A stretch of DNA of 64,000 nt from Fistulifera solaris (Eukaryota > Bacillariophyta > Bacillariophyceae > Naviculales > Stauroneidaceae): assembly GCA_030295235.1 (NCBI GenBank), contig AP026126.1:1674001-1738000 (forward strand). The letters run 5' to 3'. The position numbers and the translations under genes are program-made. Below, piece by piece: positions 1 to 11,429 of this stretch (its first letter is position 1; every line of letters starts with the position of its first letter). The notes under the pieces are model-generated. The model was not told the DNA's origin. It made no database searches and worked only from the letters and a program-made list of their open reading frames with translations.

Positions 1-821
1 AGGCGATCGGAACAAGGATGGATCGACAGAAGTAAGTGCATTTTTGTAGAAGCAATAACTCTAGACTCTAGACGACGAAATTTGCTGTCAAACACGAGTC
101 ACGAGTTCACCACTCTAACAATATCTTGCCAGATACAAGTACATCGTGAAGAAACTACCTGGTACCGGTCGAATTCCTAAACCAACTGCCTTTCAGACAT
201 AAGTCAACAATATCCGAGAAAAAAGCGTGGAACTATACTTTGCTATTTGCTCTTTTTGGCGGGGTTAAAGCCTTTGTGTTTATCAGGAACATTTGATATC
301 TTGTTAATGTTGCTCTCTTGTGATTTTCCCCGAAACAATCACGATCTCAATCAACTTCGTTCAACGAGAGACGGGAATTAATGCTCGATGGTTCATAGTT
401 CATATTCTTTTCAATGTTACCCACGACTGCATTTCAGTCAAGAATCATATTATTATTTGTTCTGAGACAGATTTCTGCCTTATCTCCGTTGCTACTACTG
501 TACGCAGTTTATTTAGGTGTTAGCTGTATTTGCAACACGCGACACTCGATTCTTTCCTTCGAAAATTCTTGCGCAACGTTACCTTCTTAATTCACTATAT
601 ACCCAAACTGTCGGCTGAATTTTACCACGACTGCATTTCAGTCATGAAATGAAGACCTGTGACGTGGTCGTCAAGCTGTGCGAAAGCAACAAAGGCGCAA
701 GTTATTCTTTACTTGTAAAACACAACAAAACACTACCGACTTGCATTGATAGCGTCATTAGTCTACAAGGTAGCGGCAGTTTACCATCGCTCCTTCTCTT
801 TCAAGGACAAGCATCAGAAAC
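1..821. other. Intergenic, no gene recognised
   Basis: No convincing coding region is visible. The stretch holds one TACCTGGTA motif (156-164) and two copies of the 16-mer GACTGCATTTCAGTCA (425-440 and 629-644). The second copy lies about 180 bases before the GGCT-like gene. A coding tail entering from the left edge cannot be excluded. Confidence 0.5.
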
Positions 822-1793
822 ATGCATAGGATAGTATGCGGGTTGCTATTCGCGATAGCGACGACTTTTTCATCGGCTCTGAGCAAGAAATTTCTTGAAC
901 GGCCAACTTACGTCGTCGATCGTCTAGCTCAAAAGAAAACCATGTATTATTTCGGAATAGGATCCAATATGTTGCGATCCAAGTTGGAAAACAGAGGTCT
1001 GAACGGATCAAAGATTGATATCATCGATATGGAGCCAGGATACGTGCCGAACTACCGCCTTGCTTTCAATATGCGCGGGTTTGCCCCTCTGGAACCTGGC
1101 ATGGGATCATTGGAACCCATCAATGGAAGCAGACCTCTACTGGCTTACGATAAGCCAGAATGCCATGGTGCTTTGGTTACATTGACGGCCGAAAATTACG
1201 AAAAAGTCATGGCCAGCGAAGGTGTAAGCTTCAACCAAACGAACCCTGGTTATGAGGAAATCGTGGTTACAGTCATTCCATACGATACTCGAAAGGGCCC
1301 AGTGGAAGCCATCGCGCTACGAGCACGCTCGCACGTGAGATTACGGAAAGATCCTTGTCCTTCAGAACGCTACATGAGCATGCTTCGTGAAGGCGCTAAA
1401 GAATTAGGATTGCTGCCATCCTATCAAGAGTTTTTAAGACAACATCCAACTCAATTCGTTCCCGTGTGGCTTCGAAAAATTGCCATCCACAACTTCATCG
1501 CTACATTCATGATCTCGTCCTTGCTGAAATGGCGAGGACTGTCTCACACACAAAGTCTATTGCTATTCGCGGTATATGTTCCCTCGAACGCACCCAGAGT
1601 AGTGACCAGCTTGAGCCACCTTGCGAGTTCGTTCATACTTCTGCCTGGAGCTATGCTCGGAGCTTTCATTCAGTTCTATTTAAAAGTATTCAACAAGCAA
1701 CCTCCTCCATTTGTAAACAGATTCATCACGTTACTGAACACACCAAGTACAGAGAACCAACCCGTTAAACGCCAAGTCACTACAGCAACATAG
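822..1793 (+). CDS. Secreted gamma-glutamylcyclotransferase-like protein
   Basis: A 323-residue intronless ORF. The first 20 or so residues form a hydrophobic signal peptide (MHRIVCGLLFAIATTFSSAL). At residues 41-50 sits MYYFGIGSNM, matching the YxxxGSN substrate loop of the GGCT/AIG2 fold. A Glu near residue 133 (MASEG) is in the region where the family places its catalytic acid. Known relatives cleave gamma-glutamyl amino acids to 5-oxoproline. Residues 224-290 are an extra hydrophobic tail, perhaps one or two membrane segments, not part of the core fold. Together these suggest a membrane-attached protein of the secretory route. The exact substrate cannot be read from the sequence. Confidence 0.75.
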   Translation: MHRIVCGLLFAIATTFSSALSKKFLERPTYVVDRLAQKKTMYYFGIGSNMLRSKLENRGLNGSKIDIIDMEPGYVPNYRLAFNMRGFAPLEPGMGSLEPINGSRPLLAYDKPECHGALVTLTAENYEKVMASEGVSFNQTNPGYEEIVVTVIPYDTRKGPVEAIALRARSHVRLRKDPCPSERYMSMLREGAKELGLLPSYQEFLRQHPTQFVPVWLRKIAIHNFIATFMISSLLKWRGLSHTQSLLLFAVYVPSNAPRVVTSLSHLASSFILLPGAMLGAFIQFYLKVFNKQPPPFVNRFITLLNTPSTENQPVKRQVTTAT

Positions 1794-1835
1794 TGGGATC
1801 GCTAACTATAAAATCTCGTTTTTAATGCAAGAATA

Positions 1836-3133
1836 CTACACTTTCAGAGCTTGTTCAATGTCAGCCAGAATGTCATCGATGGACTCGATGCCAACACTCA
1901 AACGGATCATTCCTGGAGTAATTCCAGCTTTGCGCTGTTGTTCTTCGTTCATTTGCGAATGCGTCGTCGTAGCAGGGTTGATCGCCAAGGATTTTGCATC
2001 GCCTACGTTGGCAACATGACTGAATAATTTAAGACTATCAATGAATTTTCTCCCGGCCTCCGATCCACCTTTGATTTCAAAGACAACCAACGAGCCGCCT
2101 TTTCCGTTCAAATACTTGAGATTGCGATCGTACTCATTGTCGCCAGGAAGACCAGGGAATTTGATCCATTCAATATTAGGATGGTCCTTCAAGAAATTGG
2201 CAACTTTGAAGGCATTTTCGCAATGCCGGTCCATACGCAGAGGAAGCGTTTCTAGCCCTTGTAAAAACATCCAGCTGTTGTCAGGGCTGATGCACGCACC
2301 AGATTACGCAAGGGCACCGTGCGCATGCGTAGTATGAATGTCAAAGGTAACAACTGTTCGGGCAAGTCAATCCCCCATCGCAAACCACCATAGCTGGTGT
2401 CTGGTTCCGTAAAGAGAGGATGCCTTCCGCCAGCCCAGTTGAATGGCTTAGTAGTAACAATGCCACCAATGCCAGTTCCCTGTCCTCCGCTCCATTTGGT
2501 GAGCGAATGAACAATAATGGTGGCACCGTATTCAAAAGGAAGGCAGAGATAGGGTGTGGTGAAAGTATCGTCGACGATCAACGGCAAGCCGGTCTCCGAA
2601 GCCAATTGGCCAAGCTCTTCCAAGGGAGAAATCTCTAGCGCAGGATTGCTAACAGTTTCGCAAAAGATAGCGCGTGTCTTGTCATCAATAGCGGCCTTGA
2701 CGGCTTCGAGATCTTGAATGTCAACAAACTTGATCGTGATTCCGAACTTGGGCAAGATATCGTTGAACATTGTATACGTGCCGCCATAGAGGTTCTGAGC
2801 AGAAACGATGTTGTCGCCTTGTTCCGCAAGATTGATGATAGTGTTGTGGATGGCAGCACTTCCAGACGCGAACGCCAAACCCGCCATCTCGTGAGTCCCT
2901 TCGAGTAACGAGAAGCGCTTCTCTAAGATATCCGTCGTTGGGTTGGTCAATCGCGTGTAAATGTTTCCCAGTTCCTGCAACGCGAATAGTTTCGCCGCAT
3001 GGTCGGTACTTTTGAAGGCGTAAGGTGCCGTTCGGTAAAGTGGAACGCCTCGGCTTGTCGTGGCATCGGGCAGATAGCCACCGTGCAAACAAATGGTTTC
3101 AAATCCTTTCACAAGATCGGTATCTTTCGTCAT
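1836..3133 (-). CDS. O-acetylhomoserine sulfhydrylase-type PLP enzyme (one-base frame break)
   Basis: Cys/Met-metabolism PLP enzyme of fold type I. It starts MTKDTDLVKGFETICLHGGY and contains the PLP-lysine motif SLTKWSGGQG. The second half resumes in another frame with MFLQGLETLPLRMDRHCENA and ends GIESIDDILADIEQALKV. Relatives of this type make homocysteine from O-acetylhomoserine and sulfide. The break lies near 2299, where the family has RNLGACISPDN. One extra C on the plus strand (CC to CCC) restores it, so an assembly indel is likelier than a pseudogene. There is no N-terminal targeting signal, so cytosol is inferred. A cystathionine gamma-synthase-like role is less likely given the length and the C-terminal motifs. 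Confidence 0.85.
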
Positions 3134-4121
3134 GACGTTTAGTCGAGTGCAGAAGGCTTCTTCAAGAAAAAGGTGATGATAAGGACGTCAATAAGCTAAG
3201 CGCTCAGTTGTACGAAGAACAAACGCTGCAAGGTTACTTTGTAATGAAAGATAAGCAAGATATGCAACTGCAAAGGCTACCTGGTACACGACTGGCCCAC
3301 AAAGAATCATGCGGAACACACAACATCAAAGTTCGAAGATCCTTTCGAAAAGATCGCAAAACAAAAGTCTTGAATTTTCAAAATCCTACGGGACTGGATC
3401 AAGTCACGGAAATATAGGCCACGTGCTATGTAAATCTGAACGTTTGGTTTCAGTACTACCTGGTAGGGCTATGCAGACACAACGGATGTAAACACTTGAA
3501 TTACTCTGTCAACAGTTCAAGTGCAAAATTTGACACGCAAAACCGCATACCATCCCATTAGGATTATGATGGCAGTTGCTGTTCAAACTAGGTCGTGCCT
3601 GCAGGACATTTCGTATTGCTTATATTTTTGACGCCTTTCTTTGCGCATTTTTCTATCCACTAGATCGACGACCTCCACATAGATATCCTCCTAATTCTTA
3701 GCGGTTCGTGAGCGAATAGGATCATTCAGTAGAAAAGACTTTCGAAGATCTGGACCAATGTTTTCAAAGCCGAATATTGCATTTTCAAACATCAAAAACA
3801 CCGCAGCAAAACATGCGACTTTATGGCACGTCAGCCATCCTAGATATTGGAAAGGCCAAGGGCAGACCGAGATTCGGGAAGTAATGAGACAACGATATAT
3901 CAACTCAATGAACAAACATAATTTGGTTGATTGCATGCTATCGCTCATCTTCTATTGACGCTTTTCGCTGGAAATTGTGGATACACAACCGTTTGTTCTG
4001 ATGTGATATATTGGAGAAGTTCTGTTGCCAGCTGCGTCATGATCGGCCTGCCTCCACTATTCCATTGCTCGTAAAGTCGAGATTTCGCATTCGCGACCAC
4101 TAACAGGGATTAAGACAAAAT
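3134..4121. other. Intergenic between convergent-side ends, no gene recognised
   Basis: This is the 5' flank of the sulfhydrylase gene and the 3' flank of the lipase gene. It contains two TACCTGGTA motifs (3278-3286 and 3457-3465) about 180 bases apart. Short overlapping ORFs at 3691-3958 show no recognisable protein features. Confidence 0.5.
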
Positions 4122-5327
4122 TCAGTGAATGAGCTTGAAATAGGCTGCGGCAAAGCACTGTAGCCCATTATTCTGACACTTACAGACTGTGTGCCCGAAA
4201 GGCATGTACAACTTCCTCTTCTGTTCTATCTGTTGTGAGCCATACAATCGCAATAAATCAGACGAACTATGCCAGTCGCCTACCACATCACCCCGAGCGT
4301 GCGAGGTATTAGCCAGAATTGGAGGCAAGGGAACGGCTAGGACGTGCTCTCGGACATCACAGAACACTTTGGTCCATCCCATTTCATCCAGAAGTAAGGC
4401 CATTTCCCTTATGGAAATCGGTTTCGTCATGGTCGGGTACTCCATATCGTTTCGCCGAGCGGTTTGCGCCCGAAACACCTCATGTGGCATATCCGTGGAC
4501 GTGGGTAGTCGGTAATGATTGATCTCTGAGCTATCACATAAGAATCCAGCCGTGGGTGTGGGCACTTGAAAGTCAGTATTGTGAGCATTAATATACGCCA
4601 GTCGGGTGGAAAATTCCCGGAGAGGCTCGACGAAACGACGCTCTGTAGTCATTCTGTCGATTGTGTTGGAAATGCGGAAAAGGTCACGTCCAGTTCCCAT
4701 CATAGTGCGGGCGATGAACTGCTCCAGTAAGCGTGGGATCGGCCAAAATGTATGTTCGCTGACACCTAAATGCGGGGTAGCTATGGTACAAAAGACACTC
4801 GGTCGAATTTTTCCTTCTCGGATTGCCGATATTTCCGATAGAACGTAACGTGCATAGAGACCTCCCAAAGAATTTCCTACAAACGACAACGAAACTTGTC
4901 GCTTGTCATTCTTCTGAATGTCGGCAAGAATTCCATTTACCTCTACTGCTACGCGACCGCCTCCAGCCGCTATTCCGTCCATCGTATTTCCATCATTTGC
5001 CTTCGCGCTGTGTACAACAAAATAGGTGGATTGATCCGTGTCGTGATGAGCTTGTGCGAGTTGATTCAACGTCGTCTCCAAAAATCGCAGTTCCGAAGGA
5101 TTACCCATCCAGCCGTGGACCAGAATGATAACATGCACTGTTTCAACAGATGATGGAACTTTCACAACATTTTGCATATCTTTTTGTTGGTTATTCCAGT
5201 TCAGAGAAAGGGATTTCGCCGTAGTAAATGCACAGGTGAACATGAGAAGAACAGCTGCTACCGAAACATTCATGACGGAGAGATTGTTTATTACGTTCTC
5301 ATGCCACCAAGCAAACGAGACGATCAT
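4122..5327 (-). CDS. Secreted serine esterase/lipase, DUF676-like
   Basis: A 401-residue alpha/beta-hydrolase. HVIILVHGWMGNPSELRF is the oxyanion-hole strand, and SFVGNSLGGLYARYVLSE carries the nucleophile elbow GNSLGG. This matches the putative serine-esterase family DUF676 and its lipase relatives. ATPHLGVSEHTF follows, as is usual there. A candidate catalytic His lies near the C terminus in PFGHTVCK. The second Met (residue 19, coordinate 5273) begins a better signal peptide (MNVSVAAVLLMFTCAFTTA), so translation may start there. The product probably enters the secretory pathway. The lipid substrate is unknown. Confidence 0.8.
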   Translation of the reverse strand: MIVSFAWWHENVINNLSVMNVSVAAVLLMFTCAFTTAKSLSLNWNNQQKDMQNVVKVPSSVETVHVIILVHGWMGNPSELRFLETTLNQLAQAHHDTDQSTYFVVHSAKANDGNTMDGIAAGGGRVAVEVNGILADIQKNDKRQVSLSFVGNSLGGLYARYVLSEISAIREGKIRPSVFCTIATPHLGVSEHTFWPIPRLLEQFIARTMMGTGRDLFRISNTIDRMTTERRFVEPLREFSTRLAYINAHNTDFQVPTPTAGFLCDSSEINHYRLPTSTDMPHEVFRAQTARRNDMEYPTMTKPISIREMALLLDEMGWTKVFCDVREHVLAVPLPPILANTSHARGDVVGDWHSSSDLLRLYGSQQIEQKRKLYMPFGHTVCKCQNNGLQCFAAAYFKLIH

Positions 5328-5669
5328 ATAAATGACGAACGATTGGGATCGAAAGGCATGAAATGAAACGTTGGAATCTTCTTGATACGTAGAATGATGA
5401 TAGAAATGATCGCAAGGTCAACAAATGAAAACGAAAAAGCCTGGTGATGCATATTTGCGTTCGTTAATACCTGTACAGAGCCGTCTGTCATCCGCACCTT
5501 TGCGTCCGCTCGACGACGACTTTTTACTCGAGACGCGGGTGTGTTTGTCGTGTGCGCTGTTTTGACTTTAATTATGTGAAACGAATTGTGTTGCAAGCAT
5601 TTCAAATCGTCTTCATTTCCTTTGTTCAACCGTTTTCAATCATCATTTCCTATCAGATTTCCTTGCAAG

Positions 5670-6083
5670 ATGACGGATATGTACGACGATCCAAAAGTCT
5701 TCGAGGGAAAGTTAAATGCCTACCAACACGAAGACCGCGGTGTAGAGGTAAAGTGCTTTTCCGTTTTCTGTTTATGCGCGTGACAAATGTAGAAAAACAA
5801 GGCAATTCATGTTTCGTGTAAACTGATCTCAAAAATATTCGTATTTGTTTCACAGAGAGGACGTGCGAAAGACCCAGTGGCTTTTCTACAGTCCGTAGAG
5901 CAACGAGCTCGTGAACGTCAAGTCGCTTACGAAACCGTCAAATTATTGCGTCAGAGGGTCATTCATTGCTACCGCAAGGAAGGAGTGAACCACTATGAGA
6001 AATGTAAAAAGGAGGCTCAGGATTTGTACAATGTCATTTCCCAGAAAGATCTTGGTCAGCTTCAGCCGAATCAGACGAGCTAA
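5670..6083 (+). CDS. NDUFB10: Mitochondrial complex I subunit NDUFB10-like (2 exons)
   Basis: Exon 1 is 5670-5747 (26 codons, starting MTDMYDDPKVFEGKLNAY). A phase-0 intron with GTAAAG at the donor and TTTCACAG at the acceptor follows, then exon 2, 5856-6083. The protein has about 101 residues. KDPVAFLQSVEQRARERQ and CYRKEGVNHYEKCKKEA match the plant and animal PDSW/NDUFB10 family, whose hallmark is the spaced Cys pair around G(V/Q)NHY. Known relatives are accessory subunits of the membrane arm of NADH:ubiquinone oxidoreductase, facing the intermembrane space. The start was chosen because it gives an open, family-sized product. Confidence 0.85.
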
Positions 6084-6794
6084 TTGGGTTGTTAGAGAGG
6101 GATACAAATCCAACTAATGAAATGAAATTTTTAAAAGCATATAACTACAATCGTCCAAATTTTCTCGTTTTATTACATCTCGCTGCTTCACTGTCAAGGA
6201 CCTCAACCGGATCTTTCAATAGGAAGGAGGAGTTTTACGCTGTAGCACGCGTCTGTGATTTCAAACCACTGGGAATATCCTCTAGTCAATCAGCAAAAGC
6301 TGCTCCTCCAATGATCTAACTTGCCAGGAAGTAGGAGTATTGTCTCAAAAGAGATACGGAGTAGTAAAGTGCTAGAATTCAACGGATTCCAAACGGCAAG
6401 AGAAATTTAACCTACTCAGCATTCATTCTGCTTTGTATTTTTTCATCTGAGAGCGCATGAATCATCTATACCGGTCGCAATCGCAAAGGCATCTTCCTAG
6501 TCCTCGCTTAGACAATAATTTGTGCGAAGACACAATGACCTGTGAAACATCACGAGTCACGAGATGACCGTCACGAGCCAGATGGTTGGGACGCATCACT
6601 ACCGAACGCTATCCCTAGTAAAGTAAATGCAAGTACAATGTTTGTGACTTGTGGCATACCTTTGCAACTGCAACACAGAAAACGGAAGGCAAAAAGCGTC
6701 CTCAAAAATGAGCGGTGTCAACCATTTATTTCCTGCCCTCAGCACTTGCCAGCAACGAATGGTTCAAAGTAATTGAACACAAAGCGATTCAAAC
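6084..6794. other. Intergenic, no gene recognised
   Basis: This is the 3' flank of the NDUFB10 gene and the promoter side of the protease gene. Short ORFs at 6089-6319 and 6542-6772 show no family resemblance. CACGAGTCACGAG near 6548 also occurs near position 94. Confidence 0.45.
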
Positions 6795-8850
6795 ATGGTC
6801 GACAGTCGATTCTATTATGATGACCGTCTTCTCGAAGAATGCAGCAAGTCGGCGCTAGCAGATTTCGTTTTCGAAAGAGAAACGGTCAATCATCGGGCCG
6901 TCCAGTTGGATCGAAGCTGCGTCGCTCTCTACACCCAGCACGCAGCCCATTACACCCTCCAGGATGGTAAAGCACTTCTTCGGAACGGCGAACAAGAATA
7001 CGAGGTTAGCAACTCGATGCGCAACTTTGTTCGCAATGTAGTGTTCGTTCATGAACACAACCAGCAATCGGAATACGGCTTCACAGTAGCGTTGAATCGG
7101 TTTGCTCACTTGGATTTAAATTCAGTGCTCGGGAGTAAAAGGGAAACGGATCTTCATCAGCGTTATCTACGGACTCGGGACGACGGTCGGAGTCAGAACC
7201 AAACCAGCTCTGTGGACACTGCAGATATGGTATTCGAAGAACTGAGCGAGCAAAGAATTCACCAAATAGCGGCAGATATGGCAATCGGTCATGGAGCCTA
7301 CAATAAAATGAATCCGAAGAAGCACAAGAAGGAGAAAAGCTACTACAAAAACTTACCCGACGTGGCTATAGAAATGCCGATGAACAACCAAGATCCCTTT
7401 GAAGCCACTTACGCCAAAAACAGCGATGGAAATGGAGCACTCTATTCATTACGCAGCAATCCAAACGCAGCATATCGGAAGTCTAGTAACTCACAGACGG
7501 TGACGGATGCCAACAGAGATAAGAGCTTTTCGACTTACTTAAATTGGGCTACAGCTGAAAACCCAGGTACGTTTTTCTACATGAGATCTGCTGTTGGTCT
7601 TTCCAATGAGAACGTTTCAAACTCATTGAAATGAGCTTTCACCATTCTTTGTTCTCTCCCAATTTAGATGGCGTACCCATTGTACATGATGCATTTGACC
7701 AGGTAAGCACATAAATTGTTTCCGCCCTACTATGCTGTTTGAACTTCAAGGGCTCTTATAGTGAAACTTTAAAGGGCGCCTGTGGATCTTGTTGGGCGTT
7801 CGCAGCTGCTGGCTCGCTCGAAGCTAGTGCAGCTCGGCATGAAGCCTCTCTAAGTTTCCAGGATTCGACTCACGGCTACCACAACATTTCGGATGACTTG
7901 CAGCAAGAGGCAATCGCTCGTGCGCAGTCGGTGGAAATGAAGGCATTCCAGTCGTTGAATCTTTCGATTCAAGAACTTCTTGATTGTGATACAGCTGCTG
8001 ACCAAGGTTGTACGGGAGGAAACCCGCTGTTGGCGTTCTATTTTATACACCGGTACGGGCTCGCGAGTTGGGAGGACTATCCATACACTGGATCCGAGGA
8101 CACTTGTAAGAAACAAAGAGTCCGCAAGCCAGTTGCATCGGTCAGATCTTGGGGAGTTATTTCTCCAAATCATGAGAAGCATATGGAACTGGCGCTCCGA
8201 TACATCGGGCCTATTGCTGTTGGTATAAATGGAGGCGATCACTCCTTTTTAACGTACAGTGGAGGGATTTTTGACTCACTTAGGTGTAAACAAGGCGCGA
8301 ACCATGCATTATTAATTGTTGGGTATGGAGAAGATGCAGATAATCGTTGGTGGATAGCTAGAAACTCTTGGGGAAAAGGCTGGGGAGAAAACGGATTCGT
8401 ACGTGTCGCGCGCCGAGATGGTTCTAACGGACTTCCCGGTGTTTGTGGCATCGCGAGAAGCCCAAGTGTGGTAAGTCATGAACTGCACATTGCTAATTGG
8501 CTACTTTTAAGGTTTATCTAACATGAGTTGAACAGGCTATTGGTGGCTTTCTTCTTGAGCGAGAAGGCATTTTCAATTCCTTGTCGCATTCAGATTTTTC
8601 AAGAGGATCAGTTGAAACGCTGCAGTTCTCTCCTTTTGAAAGAATGTGCCAGGTGTTCAGAATGTCACTCGAGGGCAAATGTGGAAGTGCTGCTAATTGG
8701 ATCGATTATCATCATGCCTATGTTGTGGGCTTTCTAGGGATACTTCTTGCTCTTTTGTCTATCTGGCCTTTGTCTAGCGATTGGAGAAGGAAACGGAGAC
8801 TTCAGCGACTACGGAAGGATCGACAGGATACTGAGTCGAGTAAAAGATGA
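6795..8850 (+). CDS. Papain-family cysteine protease with C-terminal membrane anchor (4 exons)
   Basis: Exons 6795-7566, 7668-7702, 7775-8470 and 8536-8850 join in frame to about 605 residues. An I29-like propeptide lies in residues 60-110 (VVFVHEHNQQSEYGFTVALN). The spliced junction reads FDQ|GACGSCWAF, the canonical active-site Cys segment, which fixes the third exon start at 7775. The catalytic His is in NHALLIVGYG and the Asn in NSWGKGWGENGF. The last exon adds a tail with one membrane segment (GFLGILLALLSIW) followed by basic residues. The protein is nearly twice the usual length, with about 130 extra residues between propeptide and catalytic domain. No N-terminal signal peptide is obvious, so an upstream exon may be missing. 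Confidence 0.85.
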
Positions 8851-9732
8851 CTGGATCGCCGACCCAAAATGCGGACGAAACTACTGCTTTGCTGTCTTGA
8901 CATTAGATTGGCGAGGGTGGAGAGGATGGGGATTCAGAACTCTTTGTCACAACAGATAATACAGATCTTTTGTAGCACCACAATGTAATCGCCGACAAGG
9001 CATAGCATCGATTGATCTTTTTTTCGTTAGCCGCTCATCATTGATGAAGTCGTCGTCACTCGTCACCAACAGCTAACTACTTTGTAACCACCAAAACTTG
9101 CCATACTTAGTAGACATCAGCACTTTTTCAGCACCGTCCAAAACGCGAACTCCTTTCTCTTTTGCTATGACTGTGGAGTGTGCGATGTGTGATGACAAAA
9201 TACAAAATACGGAGTTTTCTTTCTCCGAGGTGCTACGTGCTACGTGCTACGTGCTACCTACCCCGTACCAGTCAACAGTACCAAGTACCTGTACAGTACC
9301 TAGCTAGTATGCCCCTTGCACTTGCCCGCATAGTCAACGGCTGTCATACCAAATTATAAGATGGTATACCGTAAAGTACCAGAAATTGTGCTTTGCCGTG
9401 CGTCATGTGACGCGCGGAGTGGTACACGTTTCATGTGTAGGTTTGGCGGAAAACGTACCCTCTAATTATTTAGTACTTTTCGCTCCTTGCTGCTGACCGG
9501 AAACTAGGTATAGTGAGTACAATTTCTGGAAAAGATCGGAAAAATCAAGAAAACTGCGAAAATGCCACATGCCACATGCCATCTCTCCTCCCTCGATCCC
9601 CCCCCTCCTTTTTCGTCGCGCTATCGGTTTCGTTGCTCGTGGCGTCACGGACCTCAACCACTGCAACGAGGCATAACACAAATATTGTTTCTCGTTGCGT
9701 TGAAAGCTTATTCGACACTATCAACAAGTGCA
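8851..9732. other. Intergenic with 7-bp tandem repeat
   Basis: No gene is recognised. A small tandem repeat, TGCTACG x4, lies at about 9231-9258. It is followed by a GTACC/TACC-rich stretch to 9310 that resembles the TACCWGGTA-rich spacers elsewhere. The segment is the upstream region of the bZIP gene. Confidence 0.5.
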
Positions 9733-10737
9733 ATGGCGGAATCGGTATCGGTATCGGTACCTGATAAGGTAAATGAAATCAATGACTCGGAATCGGAGAC
9801 TCAATCGGACCGCTACCATGGAACTTCCGACGAGGAAGACACCAATCACGCGGGCGACAATGACGAAAAGGCGAAGCTCCCTGATCAAGACAGGTCACAA
9901 ACGCCACAACGTCGTGAGTCCAACAAGAAGAGAACCAGAGATGAGTCCGAGGAAGAAGAGGCTGACGAAGGAATGAAGCGAGACGAACGTCGTGCTGCCA
10001 ATCGACTTTCAGCCTTTCAGTCTCGACAACGACGAAAGTCTATCATTTCCGACTTGCAGGTACGTTGCCTTTTTTTGTCTAACGAAAGTTAACCCATACT
10101 AAGCACTTGGCTTGCTTCAATGTAGAAAACTGTTGCTCAACTGTCCAGAGATGGTGACGATCAACGAAAGAAGAATCGGGAAAGGACGGAAGAATTTGAA
10201 AGACTTTGTAAGGAAAACGAACTCCTCCGTTCTCAACTTCTTGGAGCAGAAGGGGATAGTACGCAAGCTGCTGCTGGGTCCCAGAAGTTGGACTTGGCGT
10301 CGTTAATGCCAGGATTGAACTTTCCAGCGGGAAGCAGCGCGCATACTCAAGATCCTTTACTGTTAAGCAATGCTCTCATTGACTTATGGAATCCTGGTAA
10401 CGCGAGAGCTCATCCATTGGCGGGACAACTTCCAGATCAGCTTCGTCAGCAATATTTAGCGTTGCAGCAGGTCGCAGGTGCCGCTAGCGCACCTGTTAAT
10501 ACTGAGGATCAAATAATCGGGGTGCTTGCACTGCTTTCCCACATTGAGGCTGCACCAAGCTCGAATGCAAATGTGACCCAATTAGGGAGCACTTTTCCTT
10601 CAGTCATTCGAAATCAACCCTATCAGCCACAAGCCCAAGTCGATCCAGCGCAAATACAACATCTGCTCGAATTACTGCGCCAGTCAAATGATAGAAACAT
10701 AGATAAGAATAAGTCCATGCAACGACGCGGAAAATAA
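9733..10737 (+). CDS. bZIP transcription factor (2 exons)
   Basis: Exon 1 is 9733-10059 and exon 2 is 10126-10737, with a 66-nt phase-0 intron; the product has 312 residues. The basic region is KRDERRAANRLSAFQSRQRR, with the invariant N..(A/S)...R spacing, and the intron falls right after it (SDLQ|KTVAQ). The zipper continues as EEFERLCKENELLRSQL. The N terminus is very acidic and Ser-rich, a likely activation or phosphorylation region. The C-terminal 150 residues are Gln/Ala/Pro-rich without a known domain. It should bind DNA as a dimer in the nucleus. Its targets are unknown. Confidence 0.9.
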
Positions 10738-11000
10738 ACTGAACTTGTTTTGATTTCCATATTATTTTACATTGTTTAGAGCGGCTAAACTTGGGCGAAA
10801 GTATAAAACGCCGATGGATTGTAAATAGTGTACCCGTCTTATCGGTATCCCTCAGTCGCCTCGAAATTGGTGCGGAGCGAAAGTGCTTTTCACTGCAAGT
10901 ACATTATTTCAATTGTTTCATTTATTTCGTGTTTGTCTTGCATCGTTGAGCTTTTCTTTACCAGGTATCGTATCCTTTTATTTGATGCTCAGTCGTCGAT

Positions 11001-11261
11001 ATGAGCGAATTGGTGACGCCTGAAATATTGACGTCGACGGACGTAAAGGTTCATCGAGAAGATGAAATGCACAAGTTACGAATTGAATGCTCGGTGATGG
11101 TCAAGTACTTAAAGCACTTGGAAAAGAAAGAGGCTGGGTTAGTTTTGCAAAACGAAATTTTGGCCCGTGAAGCAGTCGTAAACGGCTTTGATATATCAGC
11201 TTTAGAACCAGCTGCACCGAAACGACGGAAAGCCGTTCCAAAGAAACATGAGCACGAATAA
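11001..11261 (+). CDS. Small coiled-coil protein of unknown function
   Basis: An 86-residue ORF. The central part (KYLKHLEKKEAGLVLQNEIL, continuing AREAVVNGF) has a helical, coiled-coil look. The C terminus is Lys/Arg-rich (PKRRKAVPKK), possibly a nuclear localisation signal. I do not recognise the family. A TACCAGGTA motif lies 33 bases before the start codon and a TACCTGGTA motif 48 bases after the stop. Codon use and the clean boundaries make it likely to be real. Confidence 0.55.
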   Translation: MSELVTPEILTSTDVKVHREDEMHKLRIECSVMVKYLKHLEKKEAGLVLQNEILAREAVVNGFDISALEPAAPKRRKAVPKKHEHE

Positions 11262-11429
11262 GCAATGTCTACAAGAGCCACATTTGAAAGACTACGTGGA
11301 AAGGGCGATACCTGGTATGCCCCTCATATGGCATTAGACCGGACGGAATTGCAGATTATTCACTATCTTCTTTCGAAATTGGCATCAAACAACCGCTCAA
11401 GAAAAACAATTACTTGATTTAGACATTTT

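Noticed and set aside
7739-7774. Acceptor at 7750 for the third protease exon
   Set aside because: It is in phase but inserts eight residues before GACGSCWAF; the acceptor at 7774 yields the canonical DQGACGSCWAF.
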